Assembly: GCA_947470185.1 (NCBI GenBank)
Contig: CANIRZ010000001.1
Coordinates: 30,013 to 94,012, forward strand
Length of the DNA: 64,000 nt
From: Sphingomonadales bacterium
GTDB lineage: Bacteria > Pseudomonadota > Alphaproteobacteria > Sphingomonadales > Sphingomonadaceae
Direction: 5' to 3'
Positions within the stretch are counted from its first letter, which is position 1, and the number at the start of each line of letters is the position of its first letter. Shown in pieces: positions 40,549 through 51,074 of the stretch. The translations under genes and the position numbers were made by a program. The notes beneath the pieces are model-generated. The model had not been told where the DNA came from. It ran no database searches and worked only from the letters and a program-made list of their open reading frames with translations.

Positions 40549-41559
40549 ATGAAACTTGCATCATTGAAGTCGGGCCGTGACGGACATCTGGTTGTCGTGT
40601 CGGACAATCTCGCTTGGTATGCGGATGCTGCGCATATCGTTCCGACAATGCAGGCAGCGCTTGATGATTGGGACGATGTCGCCCCCCGGCTGCAAGCACT
40701 GGCGACCGACTTGGAACATGCGGTTATCCCGCGCGAACGTTTCCACGAACATGACGCGGCGGCACCCCTTCCGCGCGCCTATCAGTGGGCAGACGGTTCG
40801 GCATATGTGAACCATGTGGATTTGGTCCGCAAGGCACGCGGCGCAGTGCTGCCCGAAAGCTTCTGGCATGATCCGTTAGTATATCAGGGCGGTTCCGACG
40901 CATTCATGGGCGCGCGCGACGACATTCCTATAGCGGACGCAAATTGGGGCTGCGACTTTGAGGCGGAGATTGTTGTCGTGACGGGCGATGTGCCAATGGG
41001 AACATCCGCCGCCGACGCCTTGGCTTACGTCCGTCTGATTGGGCTCGTGAACGATGTGTCCTTGCGCAACCTTATCCCCGCCGAGTTGGAAAAGGGCTTT
41101 GGCTTTGTCCAGTCAAAGCCTGCCAGCACTTTGTCTCCGGTATTCGTCACGCCCGATAGCCTTGGGGATAGTTGGAAGGATGGAAAATTGCACCGGACGC
41201 TGCATGTTGACCTTAACGGCGCGCCATTTGGCAGGGCTGTTGCGTCGGATGATTGCACCTTTGATTTTGGCACATTGATCGCCCATCTCGCCAAGACCCG
41301 CAATGTCGGGGCAGGGTCTATCATTGGGTCAGGGACAGTGTCCAACCGCGATGCCGACGGCGGTCCCGGCAAACCCATTGCCGATGGTGGCCTTGGCTAT
41401 AGCTGCTTGGCCGAAGTGCGCATGGTTGAGAAAATACAGACTGGCGAGATGGCAACGCCATTCCTGAAAGACGGCGACATATTGCGGATTGAAGTGCTCG
41501 ACGACGCTGGCCACAGCATATTTGGCGCTATCGAACAGAGCATACGCACGACCCAATAG
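40549..41559 (+). CDS. Fumarylacetoacetate hydrolase family protein
   Basis: MKLASLKSGRDGHLVVVSDN; DFEAEIVVVTGDVP; GAGSIIGSGTVSNRDADGG. Confidence 0.92.
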   Translation: MKLASLKSGRDGHLVVVSDNLAWYADAAHIVPTMQAALDDWDDVAPRLQALATDLEHAVIPRERFHEHDAAAPLPRAYQWADGSAYVNHVDLVRKARGAVLPESFWHDPLVYQGGSDAFMGARDDIPIADANWGCDFEAEIVVVTGDVPMGTSAADALAYVRLIGLVNDVSLRNLIPAELEKGFGFVQSKPASTLSPVFVTPDSLGDSWKDGKLHRTLHVDLNGAPFGRAVASDDCTFDFGTLIAHLAKTRNVGAGSIIGSGTVSNRDADGGPGKPIADGGLGYSCLAEVRMVEKIQTGEMATPFLKDGDILRIEVLDDAGHSIFGAIEQSIRTTQ

Positions 41560-41590
41560 GGCGGCCTATTGGCTATCCTTTCTGCCCCAT

Positions 41591-42589
41591 TTATTTGTTA
41601 CCGGAAAATGCGTCGCTGATCGAGCAGGCAGCTGGCCCAAGAATAACAATGAACAAAGTCGGCAGAATGAACAGGATGAGCGGAATGGTCATAATGGCTG
41701 GCAAACGCGCCGCTTTTTCCTCGGCACGCATCATACGATCGTTGCGGAATTCGGCCGAAAGCACGCGTAAGGCAGAGGCCAAAGGCGTGCCGTATTTTTC
41801 GGTCTGAATCATGGTGGTCACAACGCCGCGGATCGAGTCCAAATTCACGCGATATGCGAGATTTTCAAAAGCCATCCGGCGTTCAGTTAAAAAGCCAAGC
41901 TCAATAGCTGTGAGCGTAAACTCGTCGCCCAATTCGGGATAGCCGCGTCCTAATTCTTTAGCCACGCGGTTGAACGCGGTGTCGACGGTCAAGCCAGCCT
42001 CGGCGCAGATCACGAGCAAGTCTAAAGCATCGGGAAGTCCCTTGCGAATGGCCTCCGTCCGCTTGGTGACTAAATTGGCAACATAGATATCTGCCGCTTT
42101 ATAACTTAAAATTGCGGCAGCGGCGAAGGCAGCAAATTTTTTGAATGCGCCCCATTCAGGGACACCGTTCATGGCATAGATGTAAATGGCCGCGCCCCCG
42201 CCAAGGATAATCGGAAGCACCATGCGGCAGAAAATAACGGTGACGGCCAATTCCTTGCGGCGGATGCCGGCTTGCGCCAACCGCTGCTGCACAGCCTTGA
42301 CCTGGTCATCCTGAAGAACCTTAAGCTTCGACAATAACTGCTGAATCTTGTCCGTGGTTTCGTGCGTACGCACCAACTTTGGGCGCTTTTTGGACGTGCT
42401 CGCTATGATGCCAGCCTTCAGCTGTTCACGCCGTTCGCTCAGCGCCTTTACCCGTTTTGCCATGGGGTTGCGTACAGTCACGGCAGAATAGATGGCAATA
42501 ATAACCGCCATGCAGGCCACTGCCGAAAGCATTGTGGCGACCCACAATAAGTCGATGCCCATCCATTGAGGTCCACCCGCGTTGGTCAT
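41591..42589 (-). CDS. tadC: Tad/Cpa secretion inner membrane protein TadC (T2SSF)
   Basis: PDALDLLVICAEAGLTVDTAFNRVAKELG; downstream of tadB. Confidence 0.92.
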   Translation of the reverse strand: MTNAGGPQWMGIDLLWVATMLSAVACMAVIIAIYSAVTVRNPMAKRVKALSERREQLKAGIIASTSKKRPKLVRTHETTDKIQQLLSKLKVLQDDQVKAVQQRLAQAGIRRKELAVTVIFCRMVLPIILGGGAAIYIYAMNGVPEWGAFKKFAAFAAAAILSYKAADIYVANLVTKRTEAIRKGLPDALDLLVICAEAGLTVDTAFNRVAKELGRGYPELGDEFTLTAIELGFLTERRMAFENLAYRVNLDSIRGVVTTMIQTEKYGTPLASALRVLSAEFRNDRMMRAEEKAARLPAIMTIPLILFILPTLFIVILGPAACSISDAFSGNK

Positions 42590-42610
42590 ATGCCCTGCCC
42601 CGTCCCCAAC

Positions 42611-43573
42611 TTAAATTTCAAAGCTGACCATTTTGGCCATGATGAACACGCCCATAGACATCCATAAGGCGCCGCCTAGACCCGCAATAATCAAGCGTTG
42701 CTCATAGAAAAAGCCGGCGAGATATTGCGGATTAACGATCCAGACCATGCCGAAAACGAAAAATGGCAAAGAGCCCACGATATAGGCAGATGCCTTGGAT
42801 TCAGACGACATGGCGCGTATTTTGAGTTTCATTTGCGCACGTTTGCGTAAGACGTCAGCCAAATTAGCTAGCGTTTCTGCAAGATTGCCTCCGGTCTCGC
42901 GCTGAATGGCCAGGGTGATTACAAAAAACTGGAATTCTGCCGTACCTAAACGGTCGGCCGTTTCCTGCAGCGATTCTTCCATGCTCTTACCGATTTTGAC
43001 CTTTTCGGTGACCAATTTGAATTCTTCACCAACGGGGCCCGGAACTTCTTTTGCAACAACGCTCAGCGTCTCACCCACGGGGAGGCCCGACTTCAACCCG
43101 CGCACCAAAAGTTCTATGGCGTCGGGGAAGTTGGCGGTGAATTTGTTAATCCGTCGTGCGATGAAAAAATCGAGCAATATATGTGGCAAACCAGCACCAA
43201 CCAGCAGCCCGCCAAAAAGCGCCAACAACAACGGTGCGTCTTTTAGCCACAATAGCACCATCACAAAAAACGCCAGTCCACCCGAAACGTTCAAATATTG
43301 TTGCAGTGTCCATTTTTTGCCAGTCTGGGCAAGTCGCAGGCGCAGCTTGTCAGTCCTGCTAATATCCCGGCCATCGGTAAAAATCATCGGGCGGCGTGAC
43401 GCTACCGCCTTGCGCATCTGTTGTTCAACGCGGGCATCCGCACTGTCGGAGTGGCGCATTTTTATGGCACCCAGACGCCGAGTTGTCGCCTGACCAACAT
43501 TAGGTCCCATGAAGGCGACAGCCAGCAGAACAAAAATGAGAATTATTCCGGCGCCGAATGTTAAAATCTGCAT
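42611..43573 (-). CDS. tadB: Tad/Cpa secretion inner membrane protein TadB (T2SSF)
   Basis: FPDAIELLVRGLKSGLPVGETLSVVAKEVPGPVGEEF; TLAIQRETGGNLAETLANL. Confidence 0.92.
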   Translation of the reverse strand: MQILTFGAGIILIFVLLAVAFMGPNVGQATTRRLGAIKMRHSDSADARVEQQMRKAVASRRPMIFTDGRDISRTDKLRLRLAQTGKKWTLQQYLNVSGGLAFFVMVLLWLKDAPLLLALFGGLLVGAGLPHILLDFFIARRINKFTANFPDAIELLVRGLKSGLPVGETLSVVAKEVPGPVGEEFKLVTEKVKIGKSMEESLQETADRLGTAEFQFFVITLAIQRETGGNLAETLANLADVLRKRAQMKLKIRAMSSESKASAYIVGSLPFFVFGMVWIVNPQYLAGFFYEQRLIIAGLGGALWMSMGVFIMAKMVSFEI

Positions 43574-43614
43574 ATTGCTGTGCTCTGTTGTTGTGGCCTT
43601 AAGCGCCCGCCGTT

Positions 43615-44874
43615 TTATTTCTTCATCAACATGGTTTTGAAACCGGCGAAGACAGTCTTCTTGGCTTTGGCAGAGGTCAATTCGGCTTCAGCTGTTTCAG
43701 CAAGGCTTCCAGAAATCATATCTGCCAGCGCGACAATGCCTGACGATAGCTTGCTGCTGCGCATGGCTTCGACAACGGGTTGCCCCAGTTTTGCTGCCTG
43801 TGCGGTCGCCTTGGGATCAGCCGGAAGCAACAGGTCTATCTTGGATTCAATCGTATTTTCAAAATCCTTACGGCTGATTTCGACAACCGCACTTTGCACG
43901 TTGTTGGCAACGATTAGTATTTTGCAATGCGGTGCATTTTGTTTCAACCACGCAAGTATACGAATGCTGTCACGCGCCGCCGCCAGTGTCAGTTCCGTTG
44001 TAAGGACTGCGATGTTCACGTCGTGCGTTAGATGTGGATAGGCAATTAACATGCTCCGCGGTAGGTCGATGACGGTGTTGTCGAATGCTGCGCGGAATTC
44101 TTCCTGCAACTGGAAAAATGCGGAGCCATCGGTTAGCACTGGGCTATTCATCGGTGCTTCAGCCGACAAGATCGAGAGCCGTTCATTCGCTTTAATCATC
44201 GCGCGCTCGATAAAGAGGCCGTCAATTCTGCTTGGATTGTCGATTGCATCGGTAAGACCGCGGCCTGGCTCCAGATCCATGGCCAACGCGCCGGTTCCGA
44301 AATGGACGTCCAGATCCAGAAGCCCTGTCGAATGCCCTTGCGCCCGCGAAAATATCCATGCCAGAGATGCTGCAATAGTTGATGCACCCGATCCACCGCG
44401 TGTACCGATGACTGCAGTTGAAATATGGGGGCGGTCGGTATTGCTATCGTCTTGCTTTGGCGCATTCAGCATAGATTGCGCGTTGGCGAAGGCCTCGCGC
44501 AGCGCATCTGCGCTCAGCGGCTTAAGCAGATAATCCTGCAGGCCCGACATCAACAAATCGCGATACAGGCGCACATCATTGACTTGGCCCACGGCGATAA
44601 CGATGGTTCCGGGCTCGCATACCTCGGCAAGGCCGTTGATATCTCCGATCGGATCCCCCGATTCGGAAAGGTCAACGAGCAAAGTATGCGGGCTGGCAGA
44701 AACCGAAAGCGACTGTGTCGCATTACGCAAGCCGCCCTTATAGGCTTTGTCTTGGCTCCAGCCCATTTCTTCACAGACGCCCCGAACGATTTCAAGCGTC
44801 GCGTCGTCACAGACATACGCGTGAATAGGGTCACGTGTTCCGGCCACGCCGGATTTCCAAGGCGCGTTCATCAA
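43615..44874 (-). CDS. cpaE: Pilus assembly protein CpaE/TadZ
   Basis: Receiver-like N-terminus then GTRGGSGASTIAASLAWIFSRAQG ParA/MinD-like ATPase. Confidence 0.92.
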   Translation of the reverse strand: MMNAPWKSGVAGTRDPIHAYVCDDATLEIVRGVCEEMGWSQDKAYKGGLRNATQSLSVSASPHTLLVDLSESGDPIGDINGLAEVCEPGTIVIAVGQVNDVRLYRDLLMSGLQDYLLKPLSADALREAFANAQSMLNAPKQDDSNTDRPHISTAVIGTRGGSGASTIAASLAWIFSRAQGHSTGLLDLDVHFGTGALAMDLEPGRGLTDAIDNPSRIDGLFIERAMIKANERLSILSAEAPMNSPVLTDGSAFFQLQEEFRAAFDNTVIDLPRSMLIAYPHLTHDVNIAVLTTELTLAAARDSIRILAWLKQNAPHCKILIVANNVQSAVVEISRKDFENTIESKIDLLLPADPKATAQAAKLGQPVVEAMRSSKLSSGIVALADMISGSLAETAEAELTSAKAKKTVFAGFKTMLMKK

Positions 44875-45458
44875 TTTCCTCCGGTCTTATTTTTATAAGC
44901 GTTGACCGCTGCTTTTCCGCTGTTGCGGTCAAGTCGGCTGCTTTCGCGGCCACGGACGAGATCTTCGGGATCTGCAACCATCGCTGCTATGTTCGCATTG
45001 GTGGCACAGCCGTAGTTGCTGTGGTTGCCGGCGTTGAAATTGCTTTCCGTGGTTGTGCTCCAATCGGGGCAGGATGGCACAGAAGCTTGTGAACGCGTGA
45101 CAACAACCCTGATAGTGCCCGGGGCAATTGCGCCAGTTGTTTTGGGGGCTGTCTGTGTAATCAACATGCCGCGTTTTTGGGCCGCAGCAGCCACATCGCG
45201 ATATGCATCGCTGCTGGCATAGCCATCATCGTCGATCGAGATACGGTCGCCATATCCCAAATTGAGAGCATCGAGCCATTCGGCCAGACGTTTCTGATCC
45301 GCAGAAGCCACGCCGCTGCCATCCGACGCCAAGTCGATTGCATAGTTCGTCCGTTGAACCACCGGTTGGTGCGCCGAATACATGGATGTGTTGGTCGACA
45401 CTGCCCCGCAGGCTGCCAAAGTGAGGCTGGCAGCGATCAGGAATATTGCTTTCTTCAT
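44871..45458 (-). CDS. cpaD: Pilus assembly lipoprotein CpaD
   Basis: ASLTLAACGA lipobox; CPDWSTTTESNFNAGNHSNYGCATNANIAAMVADPEDLVRGR. Confidence 0.93.
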   Translation of the reverse strand: MKKAIFLIAASLTLAACGAVSTNTSMYSAHQPVVQRTNYAIDLASDGSGVASADQKRLAEWLDALNLGYGDRISIDDDGYASSDAYRDVAAAAQKRGMLITQTAPKTTGAIAPGTIRVVVTRSQASVPSCPDWSTTTESNFNAGNHSNYGCATNANIAAMVADPEDLVRGRESSRLDRNSGKAAVNAYKNKTGGN

Positions 45459-45481
45459 ATATAGTCTCCTGAATCTTGCGG

Positions 45482-46987
45482 TTAGTTATCGAAGCTGAAC
45501 CCGGGACCGTTGGCGACGGTCGCGAAGGCTTCTAGTTGTGGTGCCGCGGCAAGTTTTGGTCCGGATTTGCTTACTGAGCTGAGCTCTGCGCCGTTCGAAA
45601 CGCTTGGCGCAACCGTCGGCATTGGGCGTGTTTTTTCGCCTTGGTTGCTTGATATCTTGCCCAGCAAGACGCGCTCAAGGTCATTGGGTGTATGCATTCC
45701 GTCGGTCGGCAAGACAATCTGGTTTTCGGATACCGGTTTGACCAGATAGGGCGTTATAACGATCATCAACTCGGTCTCGTTCCGACGCCAGCCATTGGAT
45801 TTGAACAAGGCGCCCAATATAGGAATGTCCCCACCGCCAGGCATTTTCGATACCGAGCTACCCATCTGATTGCTGAGTAATCCGGCGATCATCATGCTTT
45901 GTCCCGAACCCAGTTCGACGGTTGTTTCCGCCATCCGTGTCGTGGTGGCAGGAACCTCAAGTCCGTTGAGGCGGACTGCGCCTTGCGATGAAATGTCCGA
46001 AACTTCCGAGCGCACCCGCAAGGAGATTCGACCATCCGACAACACTACAGGCGTGTAGGTTAGGTTGACGCCATAACTTTTATACTCGACGCTGGTGCCG
46101 TTGTTCGATGATGTTACGACAGGAAACTGACCACCGGCCAAAAACTCGGCCGTTTCGCCGGATACGGTTGTAAGGTTTGGATTGGCCAATGTAGACACCA
46201 AACCGGCTTTTTCCGACATGTCGAACGCTGCTTCGATATCAATGCCAAACAAACGGCCAATCGCAGCAACGGTGCTTCCGCCTTTCTGATAATTTACTAC
46301 ATTGTTGTCATTTACCAGGTCGCGTCCCTGAGCCCCGCCAACGAAATACGGATTGCCATTACTGTCAAATCCTCTCTTCACGGACTTCAAATTGCCGCTG
46401 ATTTCTTTTGACAGTGATCGGCTGACTTCGGCAATCCGCACTTGCAAGTTGATCTGCAGCGGGGTTGCGTTTTTAAGGCGACTGACGACTTGCGTCGTAC
46501 CACCTGAAAAGGTCTTCACCAGATTCTCGGCCTCAACTGCTTCTTCCGGTTCATTGACCGTACCAGTTAGCAAAATGACCCCGTTCATTGTGGTTACAAC
46601 GATTTGCGCGTGTGGCATTGCAACGGCGAGCATTTGCCCAATGGAATCCATATTGCTGCCAACGCGGACGTTCGCCTGATATACCGTGCGACCCGCAGCA
46701 TCGGTTGCATAGACTGTCGTCTCACCCGGGCCTTTGCCCAAAATGTAAATCTGCCGGCCAGATTTGACTGCAACATCGGCAATAGCGGGATCAGCGACGA
46801 CAACGTCGGTGATGTTCGCGCCAAGGTTGACTTGTTGGCCACGCCCGATGGACAGAATAAGCAGCTTTCCGTCTTTTGCGGACTGCGCGGCGGCTGGCGA
46901 TGGTAATGCGACCAAAGCCGGCACGCACAGCGCAGCGGTCATGGCGACCGCGGCAAAGCCCGATTTTAGTGATGTAAAACGTGCCAT
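45482..46987 (-). CDS. cpaC: Outer membrane secretin CpaC/RcpA
   Basis: GETAEFLAGGQFPVV; YGVNLTYTPVVLSDGRISLRVRSEVSD; MIAGLLSNQ. Confidence 0.94.
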   Translation of the reverse strand: MARFTSLKSGFAAVAMTAALCVPALVALPSPAAAQSAKDGKLLILSIGRGQQVNLGANITDVVVADPAIADVAVKSGRQIYILGKGPGETTVYATDAAGRTVYQANVRVGSNMDSIGQMLAVAMPHAQIVVTTMNGVILLTGTVNEPEEAVEAENLVKTFSGGTTQVVSRLKNATPLQINLQVRIAEVSRSLSKEISGNLKSVKRGFDSNGNPYFVGGAQGRDLVNDNNVVNYQKGGSTVAAIGRLFGIDIEAAFDMSEKAGLVSTLANPNLTTVSGETAEFLAGGQFPVVTSSNNGTSVEYKSYGVNLTYTPVVLSDGRISLRVRSEVSDISSQGAVRLNGLEVPATTTRMAETTVELGSGQSMMIAGLLSNQMGSSVSKMPGGGDIPILGALFKSNGWRRNETELMIVITPYLVKPVSENQIVLPTDGMHTPNDLERVLLGKISSNQGEKTRPMPTVAPSVSNGAELSSVSKSGPKLAAAPQLEAFATVANGPGFSFDN

Positions 46988-46991
46988 CTGC

Positions 46992-48008
46992 TTATCTCCG
47001 GCTAATGTCGATTTCGGTCACAGTGCCGCCACGCGATACGCGGACCACTGGACCCTTCGCAATTTTCTCGACTTGCTTTTGCGTGCGCGCTTGTTCTGCG
47101 GCGACCGCGAGCGGCATTTGTGGCGGCACGCTGCTGCGTTGGAAGCGCGACACATCGCCGCCCGTGGCATAGCTGCTACGGTCTGCGCTTGGCCGTTCCG
47201 CCACTTGGCGCATGATGGCCTGTTCCTGCTCGGCGGTTGCGCCTTCCGGAATGTTGACTTCACCAGAGACCATAGCCTGCTCCAGTTCAGCCGCGTTGTC
47301 GGTCAAGGCGCGCAGCGAAAGGCTGATGGTGCCTATTGATTGGGCAACGGTAATCTTTTCCGCGATGCGCGGTGTTGCTTCGACAGTTACCAATTTATAT
47401 TCTGTGACAACGGTGTTGCCCTTGTCATCCAAAGTTGGTGTTACCCGTTGGTCGGTTGCCAGCACACGTAAATTGCGTACGATGGTTTCCGACACTTTCA
47501 GCGGCGGACCGCTGCTGGCGTTGACATTTTGGGTGAGGACGAGGTCAACGCGGTCACCTGGGAACACAAAACCGGCAACGCCAGTCAACGCTGATACAGG
47601 CACAGTGACGGCGCGCATGCCGGGGCCAAGTGCCGCAGCGAGGAAGCCGCGATCGCCCGGCTTCACAAGTGACCCTTGCGTTAATGGCTGACCAGCGGTC
47701 ACCGCATTGCGAACGACTGTGCCGACAAGGCTGTCGATGGATGCGCCTTCGTCGCCTTCTTTGAAATAGGCTGCTTGGATCAACTCTTTTGGCCATGGTT
47801 GGTAACGGACACTATCGGCTGTGATTAGCGTGCCGGGGGGCAACGCCCGCGTTGCAACGAGAACCTTTGGTCCGGTCGGCACCGGCGCTACTGTCGCTGC
47901 TTCAGCCTGTGGTGTTGAAGCGCCTGTAAACATGCTGCGTGCCATGAAGGCGGTGATGACTGCGATTAAAAGCGCCGCCACCAGCAATGCGACTTTTTTC
48001 CTATCCAT
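46992..48008 (-). CDS. cpaB: Pilus assembly protein CpaB/RcpC (SAF domain)
   Basis: VLVATRALPPGTLITADSVRYQPWP; FVFPGDRVDLVLTQN. Confidence 0.93.
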   Translation of the reverse strand: MDRKKVALLVAALLIAVITAFMARSMFTGASTPQAEAATVAPVPTGPKVLVATRALPPGTLITADSVRYQPWPKELIQAAYFKEGDEGASIDSLVGTVVRNAVTAGQPLTQGSLVKPGDRGFLAAALGPGMRAVTVPVSALTGVAGFVFPGDRVDLVLTQNVNASSGPPLKVSETIVRNLRVLATDQRVTPTLDDKGNTVVTEYKLVTVEATPRIAEKITVAQSIGTISLSLRALTDNAAELEQAMVSGEVNIPEGATAEQEQAIMRQVAERPSADRSSYATGGDVSRFQRSSVPPQMPLAVAAEQARTQKQVEKIAKGPVVRVSRGGTVTEIDISRR

Positions 48009-48052
48009 GACAAACTGTCCCTTGAGCGGCGCCCTGATTGAACGTCTCTATT

Positions 48053-48526
48053 TCATGCAAAATGGTTAAAGAACCGTTCACCGACTATCCACAGGCCCGA
48101 CAGGGAAATAGCCACGCCATAGGGGATGCGCGCACGCCCATTGCGCTTTTTCAATTTGAAAATGACCAGGAATATGATGGTTACCAAGGCGCCAATTATG
48201 GAGGCATATAAAATGAGCCGGATGACCTCAATCCAATGAAACCAGAGCGCCAAGGCGCTAAAAAGCTTCACATCTCCGCCTCCCATCGCGCCAAAATGAA
48301 ATGCCGTGGCGAAGAAGGTCAATGTGACCGTGGCGGTCACAAGGTGGATGCCAATTTCAGACACGCTAAACCCGCCCGTCGCCAACCAAAACAACGGCGC
48401 GGAAAGTGCAATGCCAAGCGTTATTACGTTGTAAATCAGCCGGTATCGGATGTCGGTATATATCGACACCAACAGCGCAATTGCCAAGCCGCCAAGGGTA
48501 AAGTAAGCGAGAGTTTCACTGGTCAT
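48053..48526 (-). CDS. cpaA: A24 prepilin peptidase CpaA/TadV
   Basis: SIYTDIRYRLIYN; GAMGGGDVKLFSALALWF (GxGD family). Confidence 0.92.
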   Translation of the reverse strand: MTSETLAYFTLGGLAIALLVSIYTDIRYRLIYNVITLGIALSAPLFWLATGGFSVSEIGIHLVTATVTLTFFATAFHFGAMGGGDVKLFSALALWFHWIEVIRLILYASIIGALVTIIFLVIFKLKKRNGRARIPYGVAISLSGLWIVGERFFNHFA

Positions 48527-48566
48527 CTGGGCAGTATTAACTAAGAAAGATTGCCAAATCGTAACT

Positions 48567-49523
48567 ATGCACGCACCAAATACCCCGATGAACCGACGTA
48601 TTATTCCCGCTGAAGCAGTGGAAAGCCGTTGGCATGCCGCCGATAACTGGGCGATCCGCCGTATTGATTGGCAAGGGGCTAACCCGCCGCGTGGATCCTT
48701 ATTGTTCCTGCCGGGTCGCGGTGACCATTATGAAAAATATCTGGAAACTCTGGCTTATTATGCCGACGCCGGTTGGTGCGTTACCGCGATTGATTGGCGC
48801 GGGCAGGGCGAGTCCGGGCGCTTATTGGATGACCGCGAAGTCGGACATATCGATGATTTTGCGACGTGGATTGCCGATCTGCGGATGTTTTGGAGCGGCT
48901 GGAAATCGGAAAATCCCGGCCCTCATGTCGTTATGGCGCACAGCATGGGCGGGCATTTGGCGATGCGGGCTTTGGTGGAAAAGGCGATTGACCCCGATGC
49001 CGTGGTCATGAGCGCACCCATGTTGAGCATTCAAACTGGCGGCCTGCCGCTGAGCTGGAACCACGCGTTTGCAAAGCTCATGGTCACCTTGGGCAGGGGT
49101 GAAGTCGCCGCATGGAAAGTCAGTGAGAAGCCCATGTCGCCGCTAAGCATGCGCGGCAAAATGCTGACGCATGACGATGATCGCTATGAAGATGAAATTG
49201 CATGGTGGAAACTGCGCCCGAACGTCAAATTGGGCCCGCCAAGCTGGCACTGGGTCGAACGTGCCATAGCATCCATCCGGATGCTCGAGGCGCCGGGCCT
49301 GTTGGAGGCGGTGCAAACACCTATCCTGTTGCTCGCGACCACGGGCGACCAACTCGTCAGTACCCCGCGTGTCATTGCCGATAGCAAGCGCTTGCCGCAT
49401 GCCAAAACCTTGATTTTCGGCAAAGAGGCTGCGCATGAATTGCTGCGTGAAGCCGATCCTGTGCGCAACCAGTGCCTATCGCGTATCAACAGCTTTCTGG
49501 ATGCACACGCGCCGCGAACATGA
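48567..49523 (+). CDS. Alpha/beta hydrolase (lysophospholipase-like)
   Basis: FLPGRGDHYEKYLETLAYYADAGWCVTAIDWRGQGESGR; MAHSMGGHLAMRAL. Confidence 0.9.
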   Translation: MHAPNTPMNRRIIPAEAVESRWHAADNWAIRRIDWQGANPPRGSLLFLPGRGDHYEKYLETLAYYADAGWCVTAIDWRGQGESGRLLDDREVGHIDDFATWIADLRMFWSGWKSENPGPHVVMAHSMGGHLAMRALVEKAIDPDAVVMSAPMLSIQTGGLPLSWNHAFAKLMVTLGRGEVAAWKVSEKPMSPLSMRGKMLTHDDDRYEDEIAWWKLRPNVKLGPPSWHWVERAIASIRMLEAPGLLEAVQTPILLLATTGDQLVSTPRVIADSKRLPHAKTLIFGKEAAHELLREADPVRNQCLSRINSFLDAHAPRT

Positions 49524-50629
49524 GCGACTTTGACTTTGCCATTATCGGTGCTGGCATCGCTGGTGCAAGCCTTGCCGCCCAATTGTCTGCCCGCCACAAG
49601 GTATTGCTGATTGAGGCAGAGGCGCATCCCGGCTATCATTCGACCGGCCGATCAGCCGCCTTTTGGGTCGAATGCTATGGCGGGCCGGGGGTGCAACCCC
49701 TGACCACTGCGTCAGGTCCCTTTTTGGCCATGCCACCCGCCGATTTCCATGATGGCCCATTGATGCACCGACGCGGAGCGCTGCACATCGGCACAGCAGA
49801 GCATTTGTCTTTGGCGGATGATATGCTGGCCGAGTTTGCGGAGAGCGGGGTGCGTATCGAACATATCGATCGCCGCGCGGTCGCCGCCCATGTGCCAGGT
49901 CTGCGCGAAAATTGGACGCACGGGCTTTGGGAACCGACCTGTTGCGATATTGACGTCGCCGCACTCCACGGGGCCTATTTGCGCCAAACCAAAAGACACG
50001 GCACCCAACTGCACTGCAACAGCCGCCTGCATGCCGCAAAGTGGCACAGCGGCACATGGCAGATCAGCGCCGGCAGCTTGAACTGTTCGGCCAACATCAT
50101 CATCAACGCTGCTGGCGCATGGGCCGACGCAGTGGCGCAGATCGCGCAGGTCCGCCCCTTGGGTATTCAACCCTATCGCCGCACTATTTCGCAATTGGCT
50201 GTGTCGCCTCAGGTTCCGGCGGAATTGCCCTTGGTCATCGGACTGGATGGCAGTTTCTATTTCAAACCCGACACTGGCGGACGGCTATGGCTCAGCCCGC
50301 ATGATGAAACCGCAACCCCCGCTTGCGACGTGGCGCCGGACGAGATCGACGTCGCCATGGCCATTGATCGGCTGCAACAGGTGGTCGACTGGGATATTCG
50401 CCGCGTGGAGCGCAAATGGGCGGGGCTGCGCAGTTTTGCGCCCGACCGGCTTCCCGTCATTGGCCGTGATAGCGTGCATGACGCATTTTTCTGGTTTGCA
50501 GGGCAGGGCGGCTTTGGCATTCAAACTGCGCCTGCCGCAGCGCAGCTTGCGGCATCGTTGTTGGATGCAGACATCGCCGCGCCGCAAGGCGTGAACGCAG
50601 CTGTGTACACACCGGCGCGCTTTCACTAA
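49520..50629 (+). CDS. FAD-dependent D-amino acid/glycine oxidase family
   Basis: MSDFDFAIIGAGIAGASLAAQLSARHKVLLIEAE; ATGA overlap with upstream gene. Confidence 0.9.
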   Translation: MSDFDFAIIGAGIAGASLAAQLSARHKVLLIEAEAHPGYHSTGRSAAFWVECYGGPGVQPLTTASGPFLAMPPADFHDGPLMHRRGALHIGTAEHLSLADDMLAEFAESGVRIEHIDRRAVAAHVPGLRENWTHGLWEPTCCDIDVAALHGAYLRQTKRHGTQLHCNSRLHAAKWHSGTWQISAGSLNCSANIIINAAGAWADAVAQIAQVRPLGIQPYRRTISQLAVSPQVPAELPLVIGLDGSFYFKPDTGGRLWLSPHDETATPACDVAPDEIDVAMAIDRLQQVVDWDIRRVERKWAGLRSFAPDRLPVIGRDSVHDAFFWFAGQGGFGIQTAPAAAQLAASLLDADIAAPQGVNAAVYTPARFH

Positions 50630-50633
50630 AATC

Positions 50634-51074
50634 TTAAGGCTTGGCTATTGCCTCTGCAGCATCGCTTGCTAACCGGTCGGCACGTTCATTTTCGGGATGG
50701 CCATTATGCCCTTTGACCCAAATCCATTCAACCTGATGACGGGCCGTGGCCTCAATCAGGTCATGCCATAAATCGATATTGCTGACGGGCTGCTTGGAGG
50801 CGTTTTTCCATCCATTGCGCTGCCAACCGTGAATCCATTTGGTTATCCCGTCGATGACATATCGGCTGTCCGTATGCAATTTGACCTCGCATGGCTCGAT
50901 CAGGATTTTAAGCGCCTGTATCGTGGCGGAAAGTTCCATTCGGTTGTTTGTGGTATCGGCATCGCCGCCCGAAATTTCCTTTTCATGCTTGCCATAACGG
51001 ATGACAGCGCCCCAACCGCCAGGGCCGGGGTTGCCCTTGCAGGCGCCATCCGTGAAAATCTCAAGCTGCTTCAC
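50634..51074 (-). CDS. rnhA: Ribonuclease HI
   Basis: [41 protein letters not shown]. Confidence 0.96.
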   Translation of the reverse strand: MKQLEIFTDGACKGNPGPGGWGAVIRYGKHEKEISGGDADTTNNRMELSATIQALKILIEPCEVKLHTDSRYVIDGITKWIHGWQRNGWKNASKQPVSNIDLWHDLIEATARHQVEWIWVKGHNGHPENERADRLASDAAEAIAKP

